DNA of 64,000 nucleotides from Burkholderia sp. 4M9327F10 (GCF_005503145.1 NZ_SCNV01000025.1:1-64000), one strand, 5' to 3'. Counted from the first letter of the stretch, positions 43,357 to 52,111 are shown. The notes: generated by a model not told the origin, from the sequence alone. Numbers and translations are program-made.

Positions 43357-43433
43357 GCAATTTCCTGAAAACCTTTGCCAGACGTGGCTTTGCAGACGAT
43401 GAACCTAGACTAACCGTAGGTACAAGTACCTAT

Positions 43434-43472
43434 TTTTGAGTCCCCTGCGTCTACCTGTTTCACCACCTGGGC
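43434..43472 (-). pseudogene. Orphan 5' half of a tRNA-Leu
   Basis: The minus strand reads GCCCAGGTGGTGAAACAGG, then TAGACGC and AGGGGACTCAAAA, the acceptor 5' strand, D arm and anticodon arm of a tRNA-Leu(CAA) that differs from the intron-bearing gene at a few positions (acceptor GCCCAGG against GCCCGAG). After the anticodon loop the tRNA match ends, and a perfect 7-bp palindrome (TAGGTAC-TT-GTACCTA, 43417-43432) begins. No 3' half follows. It looks like the broken native tRNA gene, cut in the anticodon arm, where many tyrosine recombinases integrate. Confidence 0.75.
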
Positions 43473-43641
43473 TTGTCTTGCGACACGCGCGCATAGAACT
43501 GCGCGCGGCGGGAAACGCAGATTATGGCTGAAAACGCCGGGCAGGGCAAGTTCCCCTTCCGTCCGGGCCTGCCGGATAAGGCGGCAAACGGCCCGCGCGG
43601 CGGCACGCCTCGCCGCGTTCCCAGAATGAATGCCTGAACCC

Positions 43642-45027
43642 TCAAACCGTCCGCGAGAACCGCTCCAAGGTCTGCTGACCGAGATACCGGTCGAACACCA
43701 TCGCGATGTTGCGCACCAGCATGCGCCCGGCCATCAGGACTTCGAGCCTGCCGTTTCTGATCGACACCAGTCCGTCCTGTTCGAAACTGCGCAGACGCTC
43801 CAGCTCCTGCGCGAACGTATCGGCGAAGCGGATGCCATAAACCGCCTCGAATTCGTCGAGGCGCAGTTCCAGGTTGCACATCAGTTCGGTGATGACGTCG
43901 CGGCGTAGCCGGTCGTCGGCGGTGAGGCGCATGCCACGTGCGATCGCGAGGCGTCCGGCGTCGATGGCGGTGCCGTAGCCCAACAGATCCTTGGCGTTTT
44001 GCGCATACACGTCGCCCACTTTGCCGATCGACGATGCCCCAAAGCCGATCAGGTCGCACTCCGCACGCGTGCTGTAACCCTGGAAATTGCGGTGCAGGCT
44101 GCGTTGAGCCTGGGCGCGCGCCAGTTCGTCGGTAGGCAACGCAAAGTGATCCATGCCGATATACACATAGCCCGCGCTGGTCAGCCGCTCAACCACCAGC
44201 CGCAGGATCGCCAGGCGCACCGCCGGCGAGGGCAGCGCGGTGGCGTCCATCCGGCGTTGCATCTTGAAGAGCTGCGGCATGTGCGCGTAGCCAAACACCG
44301 AAAGCCGGTCAGGCGCGAGCGCCAGCATGGTGTCGAGCGTTCGGCTAAAGCTGTCGACCGTTTGATGCGGCAGCCCGTAGATCAGATCGACGCCAATCGA
44401 ATGAAAGCCGGTCGCGCGTGCGGCTCGCATCACCGAGGCGGTCATTTCCAGCGGCTGAATCCGGTTGATCGCCTGTTGAACCAGTGGATCGAAATCCTGT
44501 ACGCCGAGACTCAGGCGATTGAAGCCGAGATTGCGCAAATGGACGATGGTCTTGGCCGACGCCTCACGCGGATCGACCTCGATCGAGAACTCGCCCGCCG
44601 AGTCGGGGCTCAGCGTGAAATGCCGGCGAGTTGCCGCCATCAGCTCGGTCATCTCGTCGTGCGAGAGGAAGGTCGGTGTGCCGCCGCCCCAGTGCAACTG
44701 GGAGACTGGCCGCGCGGTGTCGAAGCAGGCCGCCTGCGAGGCGAGCTCGCGCTTGAGCCGCTCGAGGTACGGACGGGCATGAGCGCGGTTCTTCGTCGCG
44801 ACCTTGTTGCAGCCGCAATAGAAGCACACGGTGTCGCAGAACGGGATGTGGAAGTACAGCGAGAGGTCCGTTGCCGAGGCGCCGGGATCGGCTGCGGCGC
44901 GCAGATAGTCGGCCTGGTCGAAATTGTCGCGGAACTGAAGGGCGGTCGGGTAGGACGTATACCGTGGGCCGTTCGCGCTGTACTTGGCGAGCAGGTCGGG
45001 ACGAAACAGGGTATCGGCGGTGGTCAT
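43642..45027 (-). CDS. hemN: Oxygen-independent coproporphyrinogen III oxidase
   Basis: 461 residues from ATG 45027 (MTTADTLFRPDLLAKYSANGPRYTSYPTAL). Radical-SAM enzyme of haem synthesis that turns coproporphyrinogen III into protoporphyrinogen IX without oxygen. The 4Fe-4S motif is FHIPFCDTVCFYCGCNKV, with the extra Cys usual in HemN. HWGGGTPTFLSHDEM and IDVDPRE-like IEVDPREAS follow, and the HemN C-terminal domain is complete. The length equals that of E. coli HemN. It is a chromosomal core gene and marks the flank between the two islands. The next gene diverges from it. Confidence 0.95.
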   Translation of the reverse strand: MTTADTLFRPDLLAKYSANGPRYTSYPTALQFRDNFDQADYLRAAADPGASATDLSLYFHIPFCDTVCFYCGCNKVATKNRAHARPYLERLKRELASQAACFDTARPVSQLHWGGGTPTFLSHDEMTELMAATRRHFTLSPDSAGEFSIEVDPREASAKTIVHLRNLGFNRLSLGVQDFDPLVQQAINRIQPLEMTASVMRAARATGFHSIGVDLIYGLPHQTVDSFSRTLDTMLALAPDRLSVFGYAHMPQLFKMQRRMDATALPSPAVRLAILRLVVERLTSAGYVYIGMDHFALPTDELARAQAQRSLHRNFQGYSTRAECDLIGFGASSIGKVGDVYAQNAKDLLGYGTAIDAGRLAIARGMRLTADDRLRRDVITELMCNLELRLDEFEAVYGIRFADTFAQELERLRSFEQDGLVSIRNGRLEVLMAGRMLVRNIAMVFDRYLGQQTLERFSRTV

Positions 45028-45260
45028 GGGTGGCTCGGTGGGCGCCACGCCGGGAAGGGCGGAAGAGACCTGCGGGTCGGCTAGGCCGGATGGAACGGGG
45101 CAGGCGCCTTCTGAGCGTGGCCTTGGGTATCGTGGCCAGTCTACGTGAGCACCCAAGGCCTGCATTGTGTAAAAAGGTCGCACGCGGCGCAATGGCACAA
45201 TGCGGGGTTGGCGTGCTGCAGGGGCGCCGTCAGCGGTCGTTGGAGTGTTTCAGGAAGAAT

Positions 45261-45392
45261 GTGGTGACTGTCGAATCTCTGTTTCAGGTAGCGGGTCATG
45301 CGTGCCGCCCGGACTGCGGCGCGTGCTGTATTGCGCCGTCGATCTCGAGTCCGATTCCCGGCATGCCGCACGGCAAGCCGTCAGTCAAGTAA
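45261..45392 (+). pseudogene. ykgJ: 5' part of ykgJ, split by the serine-recombinase element
   Basis: From a GTG at 45261 or 45264, the frame reads VTVESLFQVAGHACRPDCGACCIAPSI... up to HGKP and then stops after three foreign codons at 45392. This is the N-terminal part of the YkgJ family (zinc- or iron-chelating cysteine cluster). The rest of the gene is at 56106-56297, in the same phase through the shared GGC AAG CCG codons. The two parts therefore were one gene before the insertion. Confidence 0.88.
45372..45380 (+). repeat. attL core GGCAAGCCG
   Basis: A 9-bp direct repeat, identical to 56106-56114, in the same reading phase of the split ykgJ. It marks the left junction; the real crossover dinucleotide lies inside it. 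Confidence 0.8.
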
Positions 45393-45399
45393 TTACACC

Positions 45400-45657
45400 A
45401 TGAACTGTCGCCCCAACTGCGGTGCATGTTGCATCGCCCCGTCCATATCTAGCCCCATCCCAGGCATGGCTCGTGGAAAGCCAGCGGGAGCACGCTGCAT
45501 CCAGCTCGACGAAGATGACCGATGCATGATTTTTGGTCGTCCGGAGAGACCAGTCGTTTGTCAGTCTTTGCGGCCAAGCGATGAGATGTGCGGGGAGAGC
45601 CGAGAGCAAGCTATTCGCTGGCTCGATAGAGTGGAACGACAGACTTCTCCCAATTGA
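45400..45657 (+). CDS. Complete ykgJ replacement carried by the element
   Basis: 85 residues: MNCRPNCGACCIAPSISS, then GMARGKPAGARCIQLDEDD, CMIFGRPERPVVCQSLRP and CGESREQAIRWLDRVE. All Cys positions of the family are kept (CxxxCGACC, RC, RC, VC, MC). It lies only 8 bp inside the left end of the element, just after the stop of the broken native copy. It differs from the native gene along its length but keeps the protein. At the place of the att core it reads GGAAAGCCA instead of GGCAAGCCG, a synonymous change. YkgJ proteins bind zinc or iron; their role is unclear. Confidence 0.88.
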   Translation: MNCRPNCGACCIAPSISSPIPGMARGKPAGARCIQLDEDDRCMIFGRPERPVVCQSLRPSDEMCGESREQAIRWLDRVERQTSPN

Positions 45658-45664
45658 GCGTGGC

Positions 45665-45670
45665 TATAAT
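45665..45670 (+). promoter_or_regulatory. Probable -10 box for the kinase cassette
   Basis: A perfect TATAAT lies 73 bp before the kinase ATG. The -35 position (about 45642-45647, GACTTC) is weak. Prediction from sequence only. Confidence 0.45.
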
Positions 45671-45742
45671 GATGCGCCGCACCTTTCGGCGGTTACAGGG
45701 CGATAGAAAGAAAACTGACGACGTCTTCACGGGGGAACTGTC

Positions 45743-47161
45743 ATGCCAGCACTCGACGAAAAAATCGTCGCCGACGTGGCCGAACGGCTTCGCCGACACC
45801 TCGCGGGTAAAGCGGGATATGGGGAAGCGAAATACTTGACGTCGGGTGGTTCCGCAGCGGTGTTTTTGGTTCCATCCCCTACGGGTCAGCGCGTGTTCAA
45901 GGGCTTTAACCCGAAATTCTTTGACGGACTCACCGGGGCTGCCGAGCGAAAGCGCTTAGATGTGCAACGCAAGCTAATAGGGCATCCCTGCCCCTCGCTA
46001 GTCCAGACATTCGAAGTCGTCGAAGCGGAGGGTACCGCTTTCGTTGAAATGGAGTACTTGGACTGGCCGCCGCTCACGGAGGCGCTCGTCACGGTACCTG
46101 ATGAAGCTGTGGTTCCTTTGTTCACCCAGCTTGTCGACGCAGTTAAGTTTTTGGATACGCTTGGGATAGTGCACCGTGACATCAAGCCCGAAAACATCCA
46201 CGTTTCAGCGGATTTCACGACGCTCAAGCTGCTCGACCTTGGCGTCGTGCGAGAGGTTGAGCAGAGCGACGCGCCGGATGGCGCTATAACGGACCATGGA
46301 AGTACTCGACCGTTTCTTGCTACGGCGCAGTACAGTTCGCCGGAGTACCTGTTCCGACTGGACGAGCCGTCGCCGAAGTTCTGGAAAGGTTTGAACTTTT
46401 ACCAGCTTGGCGCTGTGTTGCACGACCTCATAGCAAAGCAGCCTCTATTCCAGTACGAGATGAGCCTGGAAAACAGATGGCTTGTCGCGCGAGCGGTGCT
46501 CTCAAAGGTGCCCGTATTCTCTGACGGAAATCCTGCTCGATTGGCGAGCCTCAAATCACTTGCTTCGCGTTGCCTTGTGAAGGATTTGGAATCCCGCCTC
46601 CAATTGGTGGGCTGGGAGGATTTCAATTTGGGCGATGCGAAGGACCCCCTTGCGACATTGCGAGCTAGGCTTGCGAAAGGCAAGGTGAATGCCGGTGGCC
46701 AAATGAGCGCAGCAAACGCTTCCCGGCTAGAGTTCGATAGAGGCGAATTCTTCCGGCGCTTTTGCGAAATGGTGCGGACCGAACTCTTGCAGGTGTGCGG
46801 AACTGATATGCCCCTCACGCTCCGTCCGTCGGCTCCTGGAGATGTGCAGGTTGCTCAGTTACTCTTAGCTGTAAGCGCCGAATGGACGGTTGAGTGTGAG
46901 CTACATTTCGATTGGCAGCAGCCGCTTTATGAAAGAACCGTCAACGTGTCGCTCCGGGCAAAGCTGGTGCGAGCGGCGCAGGCCGTTGGTAACGTCGGAA
47001 CTAGCACGCGGTTGGTCGCCGTAGCTACCATCGGGGAGAATGAAGCAGAGGGGGCCGCGTCGGCTGCCGGTGCTGTCGCGAATGCGGCTGGCTCTGCTCT
47101 TGACCGCCTGGAGGGCGCAGCGGATGCAAGCACACTCCACGACGCCGACCTGGTTGCTTAA
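45743..47161 (+). CDS. Serine/threonine protein kinase, first gene of putative defence cassette
   Basis: 472 residues with GGGGGAACTGTC as a weak ribosome-binding site. Kinase motifs: glycine loop TSGGSAAVFLV (33-43), Lys53 in RVFKGFNP, catalytic VHRDIKPENIHV (about 142-153), and DLG in place of DFG (LLDLGVVRE, about 165). The activation/P+1 part ends in AQYSSPEYLF. So all key catalytic residues are present. The C-terminal ~200 residues (from about 300) are not a known domain; they include an Ala-rich end. It is followed after 18 bp by the helicase gene and probably cotranscribed. The element context suggests anti-phage signalling rather than host physiology. Confidence 0.85.
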   Translation: MPALDEKIVADVAERLRRHLAGKAGYGEAKYLTSGGSAAVFLVPSPTGQRVFKGFNPKFFDGLTGAAERKRLDVQRKLIGHPCPSLVQTFEVVEAEGTAFVEMEYLDWPPLTEALVTVPDEAVVPLFTQLVDAVKFLDTLGIVHRDIKPENIHVSADFTTLKLLDLGVVREVEQSDAPDGAITDHGSTRPFLATAQYSSPEYLFRLDEPSPKFWKGLNFYQLGAVLHDLIAKQPLFQYEMSLENRWLVARAVLSKVPVFSDGNPARLASLKSLASRCLVKDLESRLQLVGWEDFNLGDAKDPLATLRARLAKGKVNAGGQMSAANASRLEFDRGEFFRRFCEMVRTELLQVCGTDMPLTLRPSAPGDVQVAQLLLAVSAEWTVECELHFDWQQPLYERTVNVSLRAKLVRAAQAVGNVGTSTRLVAVATIGENEAEGAASAAGAVANAAGSALDRLEGAADASTLHDADLVA

Positions 47162-47179
47162 CCCTCAAGGAGCAAAAAA

Positions 47180-48343
47180 ATGAACAAGGGTTGGTTTAGG
47201 TCAGTAAAAGAACTTGATGACGACCAGAAGGCGTTCATCAAGCTTCCTCCATATGGCAAACATTCACTGGTTGGGCCGCCTGGCTCGGGGAAGACAAATC
47301 TCTTATTGCTTCGTGCAGAATTTCTTGCAGGTACCGGTGAGAAGAATGTCCTTATTGTTACCTATACTCGTGCGCTGGCCGATTTCATTCGAACAGGTAT
47401 CGGAGCCGCAGGCCTAATATCGCCCGACCAAGTTAAAACCTATCATTCTTGGGCATCGGACCATATTTTTCAGTATTTGGGCCGGCCGGCATTGCAAAAG
47501 AATATTGATTTTGATGACCAGTCACGCGCCGAAGTGCTGGCGTTGGTGAAGGAGGCTAATCTCAAAATTCCCGCGCCCAAGCTCTTTAGTGCAATATTCG
47601 TAGACGAGGCGCAAGATTTAACATCCGAAGAGCTGGAAGCTCTCTTGGGTTTAAGCGACAACGTTTGTATTTGTGGCGATGGCCGACAAGGAATTTATAA
47701 TCGCGATGGACTGGCTGTCGCTGAAAAGCTAGGTTTGCAGCAACACACTTTAAAGCGCCATTTTCGTATTGGTCAGCGTATCGCTCGTGTCGCTGACCGA
47801 CTATTGCCACCCGCGTCGGGTGCTAACAGCCTCGAGGCAACATCGAACTACAACCCCAAAGAGCAAGGGGAGTCTAGCGCAAAGATGCATCTCCTGAAAA
47901 GCAGGGATGAACAGTTCGAGAAGATGCTAGAGATGATACGTGTCCAGCTTGACGCTTTTGCTGGCGATACAATCGGAATTTTTTGCGGGAAAAAAGATAC
48001 TCGAATCGAGTTGCGTGAAAGATTCAATGCTACTGACCTTGCCGATAAAGTGGCAGTCCACGGAGTGGACGCTGATTCTACTTTTATGGGTGGACGTCCA
48101 ATTCATGTTTTAACTATTCATGGTGCTAAGGGGACTGAATTTAGAGCGGTGCATATGTACGCCACCGAAGAGCTTGCCGATTTTCCGTTAAATCGTTCAC
48201 GATTGGGGTTCACAGCAATAACGCGTGCAAAAACCGCGCTGAACGCTTATCGCACAGGCGACACGAACAAACCGCTCGAAAACGCATTTTCTGAGCCAAC
48301 GCACTTTGACCTTGAAGATTTACTGCCAGGTGACGCAGCATGA
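47180..48343 (+). CDS. Minimal UvrD-like SF1 helicase/ATPase
   Basis: 387 residues; AAGGAGC lies before the ATG. All SF1A motifs are present: I VGPPGSGKTNLL (31-42), Ia VTYTRALADF, II FVDEAQDLTSEE, III ICGDGRQGIYN, IV LKRHFRIGQRIARV, V LTIHGAKGTEFRAVHMY and VI FTAITRAKTALNAY. Ordinary UvrD/Rep is about 700 residues, so the 1B and 2B subdomains needed for processive unwinding are missing. It is thus more likely a DNA- or RNA-dependent ATPase sensor or switch. The stop overlaps the next gene by 4 bp. The gene is AT-richer than the chromosome. Confidence 0.87.
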   Translation: MNKGWFRSVKELDDDQKAFIKLPPYGKHSLVGPPGSGKTNLLLLRAEFLAGTGEKNVLIVTYTRALADFIRTGIGAAGLISPDQVKTYHSWASDHIFQYLGRPALQKNIDFDDQSRAEVLALVKEANLKIPAPKLFSAIFVDEAQDLTSEELEALLGLSDNVCICGDGRQGIYNRDGLAVAEKLGLQQHTLKRHFRIGQRIARVADRLLPPASGANSLEATSNYNPKEQGESSAKMHLLKSRDEQFEKMLEMIRVQLDAFAGDTIGIFCGKKDTRIELRERFNATDLADKVAVHGVDADSTFMGGRPIHVLTIHGAKGTEFRAVHMYATEELADFPLNRSRLGFTAITRAKTALNAYRTGDTNKPLENAFSEPTHFDLEDLLPGDAA

Positions 48344-49746
48344 ATGAACCCACCATTCGTTGGCAAATATTTCCACGGGATATTGTTCCCGATGTGCTAT
48401 TTGGTGGACGCCATACTTTAAGCGGTCCCGCGCATTTCTCGATTGAACCCTATGACCTAAAAGATTCGCGTGTAGCCGTTGGGTATTGTGATTCGAGAAT
48501 GAGAGCCGACTATAATCCGCCCGTCCTCTTAGTGCTGGGGGATGCGTCGGCCGTCGAAACACTTTCGTGGCTCAGAACATATGCCCCTGAGACGGCACCA
48601 TTGAGTCAGTACGCACGGGTAGTATCTAGTCAAGATTGGGGGATTTTCGGCAGGACGCAGGAAGACATGCGCGATTTGCGCGAGGATATTTGGTCGTCTG
48701 TCATTCTGGGTGAAGTCTTAGCTCAGGGTGAAACCGATGTCGAACTGGCGTCTGTTCCTCTATCTCGCGCTGGAGCGTGCTTCTCGATGGCAATCGCGCG
48801 GGCTGCCTGTATGCATGGGACGGGTGAGGCGACCAAGATTTGTGCTGACCGGCTGAGCCAGGTCGAAGCAGACAGACGTTTCGTGCGGCGCTCAGTTACG
48901 GTTAGCGATTTGATGCCTATCTGGGCGATGGCGGGAGGGCAATTCGGACCGCCCGTCTCCGCCGAGGAGACCGCTAACTTGGTCCTCGACGCTGCGTCGA
49001 AGTTTATGCGCGACTCCGCGCGCGCCGCGTTATTTCCCACGTCGATGAAACTGCGGAACATCCCAGGTCTCTCAAGCGATTCTATCGAGGAACGGGTTCT
49101 TGCTTTTCAACGTCTTTCGACGGAACTGACAAATGCAGAGGCACACGTTGCCAACAACGGGCTGCCTTCTGTCCTGCTCGCGGCAGCCGCATTTTTAGTA
49201 GGTCGGAGCACGTCTCACGAATTCCTGCTGCGTCGCGTAAGCAAGCGATTCCCTACCGCACTCGCATGGTACGGGCTGATTGCCGGGCTGGCAGGTCCGT
49301 CGACGTGGGAGGCTGGGTGGTCCAAGGCTGTAAAGGGTGTAGAGCGGCAAGTGCGGCAGCGTTTCGACTGGTCCGAGTCTACTGGATTCGACTTATGTTG
49401 GATTGAGTATTCATGGATGGCCAACACTTTCGACGGGCCCGATGCATTCAATTTGCTCCCGAAGCTCTTGCCCCGGGTCATCTCAATCGAAGCCATCCCT
49501 GGCGCGGCATGTCAATTTCGCTTGGCGACTGGTTCTTCGCCGGACTCGGATGCTAGGTTACCCCATGACAGTGCTCGCGAAAAAGACCTGCAAGCCGCTC
49601 TGGCGCAGTTTGTGACGCTGGCTAACCGGGCTCGTCACCTGCTCGAAGGGGGCAATGTGCCCAGTCAACAGAGCTTGGAGTTTGATAGCGACGACATTGC
49701 GCGCGGACGTTCAACTAAGGGCAAGAAAGGGAAAGCATCGAACTAA
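48340..49746 (+). CDS. Unrecognised protein, third gene of the kinase-helicase cassette
   Basis: 468 residues, overlapping the helicase gene by 4 bp, so expressed with it. I do not recognise a domain. The N-terminal ~170 residues look like a mixed alpha/beta fold (IRWQIFPRDIVPDVLFGG, VAVGYCDSRMRADYNPPVLLVLGD). The middle (about 220-350) is helical with alternating Ala/Leu. WIEYSWMANTFDGPDAF lies near 360. The C-terminus is acidic then basic and ends RSTKGKKGKASN. There is no signal peptide or membrane helix. It could be the effector of the cassette or an adaptor. Confidence 0.7.
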   Translation: MNEPTIRWQIFPRDIVPDVLFGGRHTLSGPAHFSIEPYDLKDSRVAVGYCDSRMRADYNPPVLLVLGDASAVETLSWLRTYAPETAPLSQYARVVSSQDWGIFGRTQEDMRDLREDIWSSVILGEVLAQGETDVELASVPLSRAGACFSMAIARAACMHGTGEATKICADRLSQVEADRRFVRRSVTVSDLMPIWAMAGGQFGPPVSAEETANLVLDAASKFMRDSARAALFPTSMKLRNIPGLSSDSIEERVLAFQRLSTELTNAEAHVANNGLPSVLLAAAAFLVGRSTSHEFLLRRVSKRFPTALAWYGLIAGLAGPSTWEAGWSKAVKGVERQVRQRFDWSESTGFDLCWIEYSWMANTFDGPDAFNLLPKLLPRVISIEAIPGAACQFRLATGSSPDSDARLPHDSAREKDLQAALAQFVTLANRARHLLEGGNVPSQQSLEFDSDDIARGRSTKGKKGKASN

Positions 49747-50112
49747 AAGACTAGGCAGGCGATTGACCAGCGCGTCGTCGTCGTGCCTAGTCGCTATCTA
49801 GCAGACCGTGGACCAAAAAAACTTCCGAATAGTTCACAGTCGCTCCAGCAGCCTCGTTTCGCGATGCTTGTACTAACCGCTGTCTCCAACGGTAAGCTTG
49901 GATAACTAGGCAAAGTTTTCCGGCCTTATCCACAGTGCCAGGCTATGCCTGACCCCGTGGATAAGGCCGGTCTCAATAAAACTGGCAGTTTTCGCACGTG
50001 GCCGACCCAAATCGGGCGGTGTTTCGCGGCACCGCTGACAGATTTTCAGCGTCCAGACATGCCACAGCCTCCACCGCAACGGAGACCTCGTCAAGATTCT
50101 GAATCGAAGGCA
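49747..50112. other. Non-coding region with candidate replication origin
   Basis: Between the unknown gene and the convergent replication gene. It has no gene but contains the large hairpin with a DnaA-box sequence described separately. The rest shows short AT-rich runs and no clear T-tract terminator. Confidence 0.5.
49920..49970. repeat. Two-tier hairpin with DnaA-box sequence
   Basis: CCGGCCTTATCCAC (49920-49933) pairs perfectly with GTGGATAAGGCCGG (49957-49970). Inside the 23-nt loop CAGGC and GCCTG form a second small stem. TTATCCACA (49926-49934) is the exact DnaA-box consensus. It lies ~145 bp beyond the 3' end of the replication gene. Candidate double-strand origin or terminator of rolling-circle replication. 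Confidence 0.6.
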
Positions 50113-51978
50113 CTAGGCGGATACGTCGATGCCTGTCATCTCAACGAAACGGGCCTGCGCCAGCTTGATGGCCATCGGAAGGGTTTTCTGCGGTGCGAGT
50201 ATCCATTCCGTCAGTCGGGTGTGCAAGGCTGCGATGACGGTTTTGACGGAGCGCCACGCAAGTTTTGTCGTGATTTCGCCAGTGTGCCGGTTAACCCGTG
50301 AGGCCGGGACGCGCTGACGCGTACGCTCGACAAGCGTTATTCCTTTGATTCGCTCAATGTTTTCGCCATAGGCGTTGAGGCCGGGTTCGGTTAGCCGTCC
50401 GATGCTTTGCCGGGAGATGCCCTTTGGTGGCTTGCCGCACGCAGCGAGGCCGCCGAGTGCCTGGATAAATCCCTTCGCATTGCCGCGCTGACCTGTACCC
50501 GAGTTGATTCGGCCTTCCTCGTCGGAACCCCGCGCTAGCGCCCACAGATGCCGCAGCTCCGGTCGGTCCGGCGCTGCGGCCAGACGGCGCAATTCGTCCC
50601 ACGCGGTCAAACATTTTGCGACGCCGAACAGCTGGCCTGCATTGATGCCCCATAGACTACGATAGGCATCGACCCGCCGTGCCGCCGCCTTGTGTTCCTT
50701 GCGTTTCGCTTTCTTCTCTGCATCATTCTCGATATCGGGAAACAGACCGACCTCGTTGTTTAGCTGCTCTCCAGCATCGACCGTCTTGAGCAGATATTTC
50801 ATGGCGTAGCTCGCGCCGTTCGATATCGAGCGGTCGATACGCGACAGCTCGACCTGCGCGCCTTCATTCGCGTACGTCAATGGCCGGCTCACCCTGGCAA
50901 ACAGGTCGGCGCGGCTGTCGAATATCCGGTCATTGGCGGTGTTTTTTTCGCCCTGACGGCTGGGCGCGCGGACCTTCAGCTTGTTGGGGAAATACTTCAT
51001 CACGGTGGCAAGAATCGCGGCTTCCGCGTCGGGTTGATACAGCAGCCAGATGTGCCAATGGGGGCAGGCGTCCTTGTGCGGCTCAACGACGCGCAGCCCG
51101 GACAGGCCGACGCCCGCGCGGTCGAGGTCACGCAAGATGGACTGCCAGCGCGTTGCCATCGAGCGGTGGGCGTCGCGCGGACTGGCCCCGTTCCATGAAC
51201 CGGTGCCGTGGCTCGGGTTGGGGTGCCACTCGGGTTCGAGCGTCAACGTCAGCATGCCCGCCGAGAGTCCAGCTTCCTGTGCGAGTTCGTCCATTGCTTT
51301 CGTGAACGCATACAGCTTCGCGAAGCGCGATTTCGGAGAGCTGGCGACCTGCTCCAGCGTCAGGGTTTTCTGTTCGTCGCCGGGCATCAGGTAGCGCGGT
51401 AACAGGATGGTCTCTTTCATCCACTGGTCCTGCCTGCGCAGCTGGGCGACACGCGTGGAGAGTTGAACATCCGAGACGTAGGCTTCAGCACGTTGGCCGA
51501 CCAGTCGCAAGCGCAGAAAGAGGTGTTCACGTTCGCGCAGCAGGCGTGTTCGGATGGCGCGTCTCCAGAACCTGGCGTCATTGACCCGTGCCAACTGGCT
51601 CGATACGGTCTTGCCGGGCACAGGCGCACCGAGTCGTTTCTTTGCCCAATCGAGCTTGCGTAGTTCTGGCAGGTGGTGCTTCGCATAGCGCAATGCCAGC
51701 TCGCGAATGTCCTCTTCAGTCGCGTCGAGGTATCTCGCGAGCCTCCCGGCGGTGCCGGTCAACCCGTCGCGGTAGTTGTTGAGCGCCTGTGTAATGGCCT
51801 TCAGGTGCGGCGCGTTACGCTCGGCAAATAAGTGAGGAAAGTCGGCCAGCGCCGTCCAGGGACAGTCTTCAGGGAAAAGCGGCGAAAACGTTCGGGCTAG
51901 AAGTTCGCGCTCGCGGTCGGCGCAGGCACGGGCAATCAGGGCGTTGACCCCAGAGGTCGAACGTAAAGCGTGGGTCAT
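50113..51978 (-). CDS. Phage GPA-type rolling-circle replication endonuclease
   Basis: 621 residues. The HUH metal motif is in DACPHWHIWLLY (about residue 305) and the catalytic tyrosines are probably in SNGASYAMKYLLK (about residue 410). The GMLTLTLEPEWHPNPSHG segment before it is typical of bacteriophage replication gene A proteins (PF05840; P2 gpA-like). It nicks the circular form at its origin to start rolling-circle replication. The N-terminal ~200 residues are helical. The C-terminal region is basic. As the only replication gene it gives the excised element its own copy control. The gene is in the opposite direction to the cassette. Confidence 0.85.
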   Translation of the reverse strand: MTHALRSTSGVNALIARACADRERELLARTFSPLFPEDCPWTALADFPHLFAERNAPHLKAITQALNNYRDGLTGTAGRLARYLDATEEDIRELALRYAKHHLPELRKLDWAKKRLGAPVPGKTVSSQLARVNDARFWRRAIRTRLLREREHLFLRLRLVGQRAEAYVSDVQLSTRVAQLRRQDQWMKETILLPRYLMPGDEQKTLTLEQVASSPKSRFAKLYAFTKAMDELAQEAGLSAGMLTLTLEPEWHPNPSHGTGSWNGASPRDAHRSMATRWQSILRDLDRAGVGLSGLRVVEPHKDACPHWHIWLLYQPDAEAAILATVMKYFPNKLKVRAPSRQGEKNTANDRIFDSRADLFARVSRPLTYANEGAQVELSRIDRSISNGASYAMKYLLKTVDAGEQLNNEVGLFPDIENDAEKKAKRKEHKAAARRVDAYRSLWGINAGQLFGVAKCLTAWDELRRLAAAPDRPELRHLWALARGSDEEGRINSGTGQRGNAKGFIQALGGLAACGKPPKGISRQSIGRLTEPGLNAYGENIERIKGITLVERTRQRVPASRVNRHTGEITTKLAWRSVKTVIAALHTRLTEWILAPQKTLPMAIKLAQARFVEMTGIDVSA

Positions 51979-52111
51979 TACAGCGTCGCATCTTCAATGG
52001 GATGCGACGTGTAGCTACCGGTTTATCGCGCTGAAACTGTGCGCGCCTGTCGAGCGTGCCTATACGTTGTCGTGAGGAGGGGCGCTATCGTCCCCTGAGA
52101 GGAGTGCAGTG

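Larger units (their letters stand above)
1..43433. mobile_element. Integrative conjugative element/island, right end at tRNA-Leu remnant
   Basis: The window begins inside an ICE backbone and the foreign character continues to the tRNA-Leu remnant at 43434. Chromosomal order resumes at once with hemN. The left end and integrase are outside the window. The extent to 43433 is inferred from the broken tRNA half. The ICE core could instead end soon after 33952, with a second island to its right. Confidence 0.5.

Noticed and set aside
43434..43472. Trans-split tRNA-Leu made from the orphan 5' half
   Set aside because: No matching 3' half with its own promoter is seen, and a full tRNA-Leu(CAA) exists next to it. 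A broken gene is simpler.
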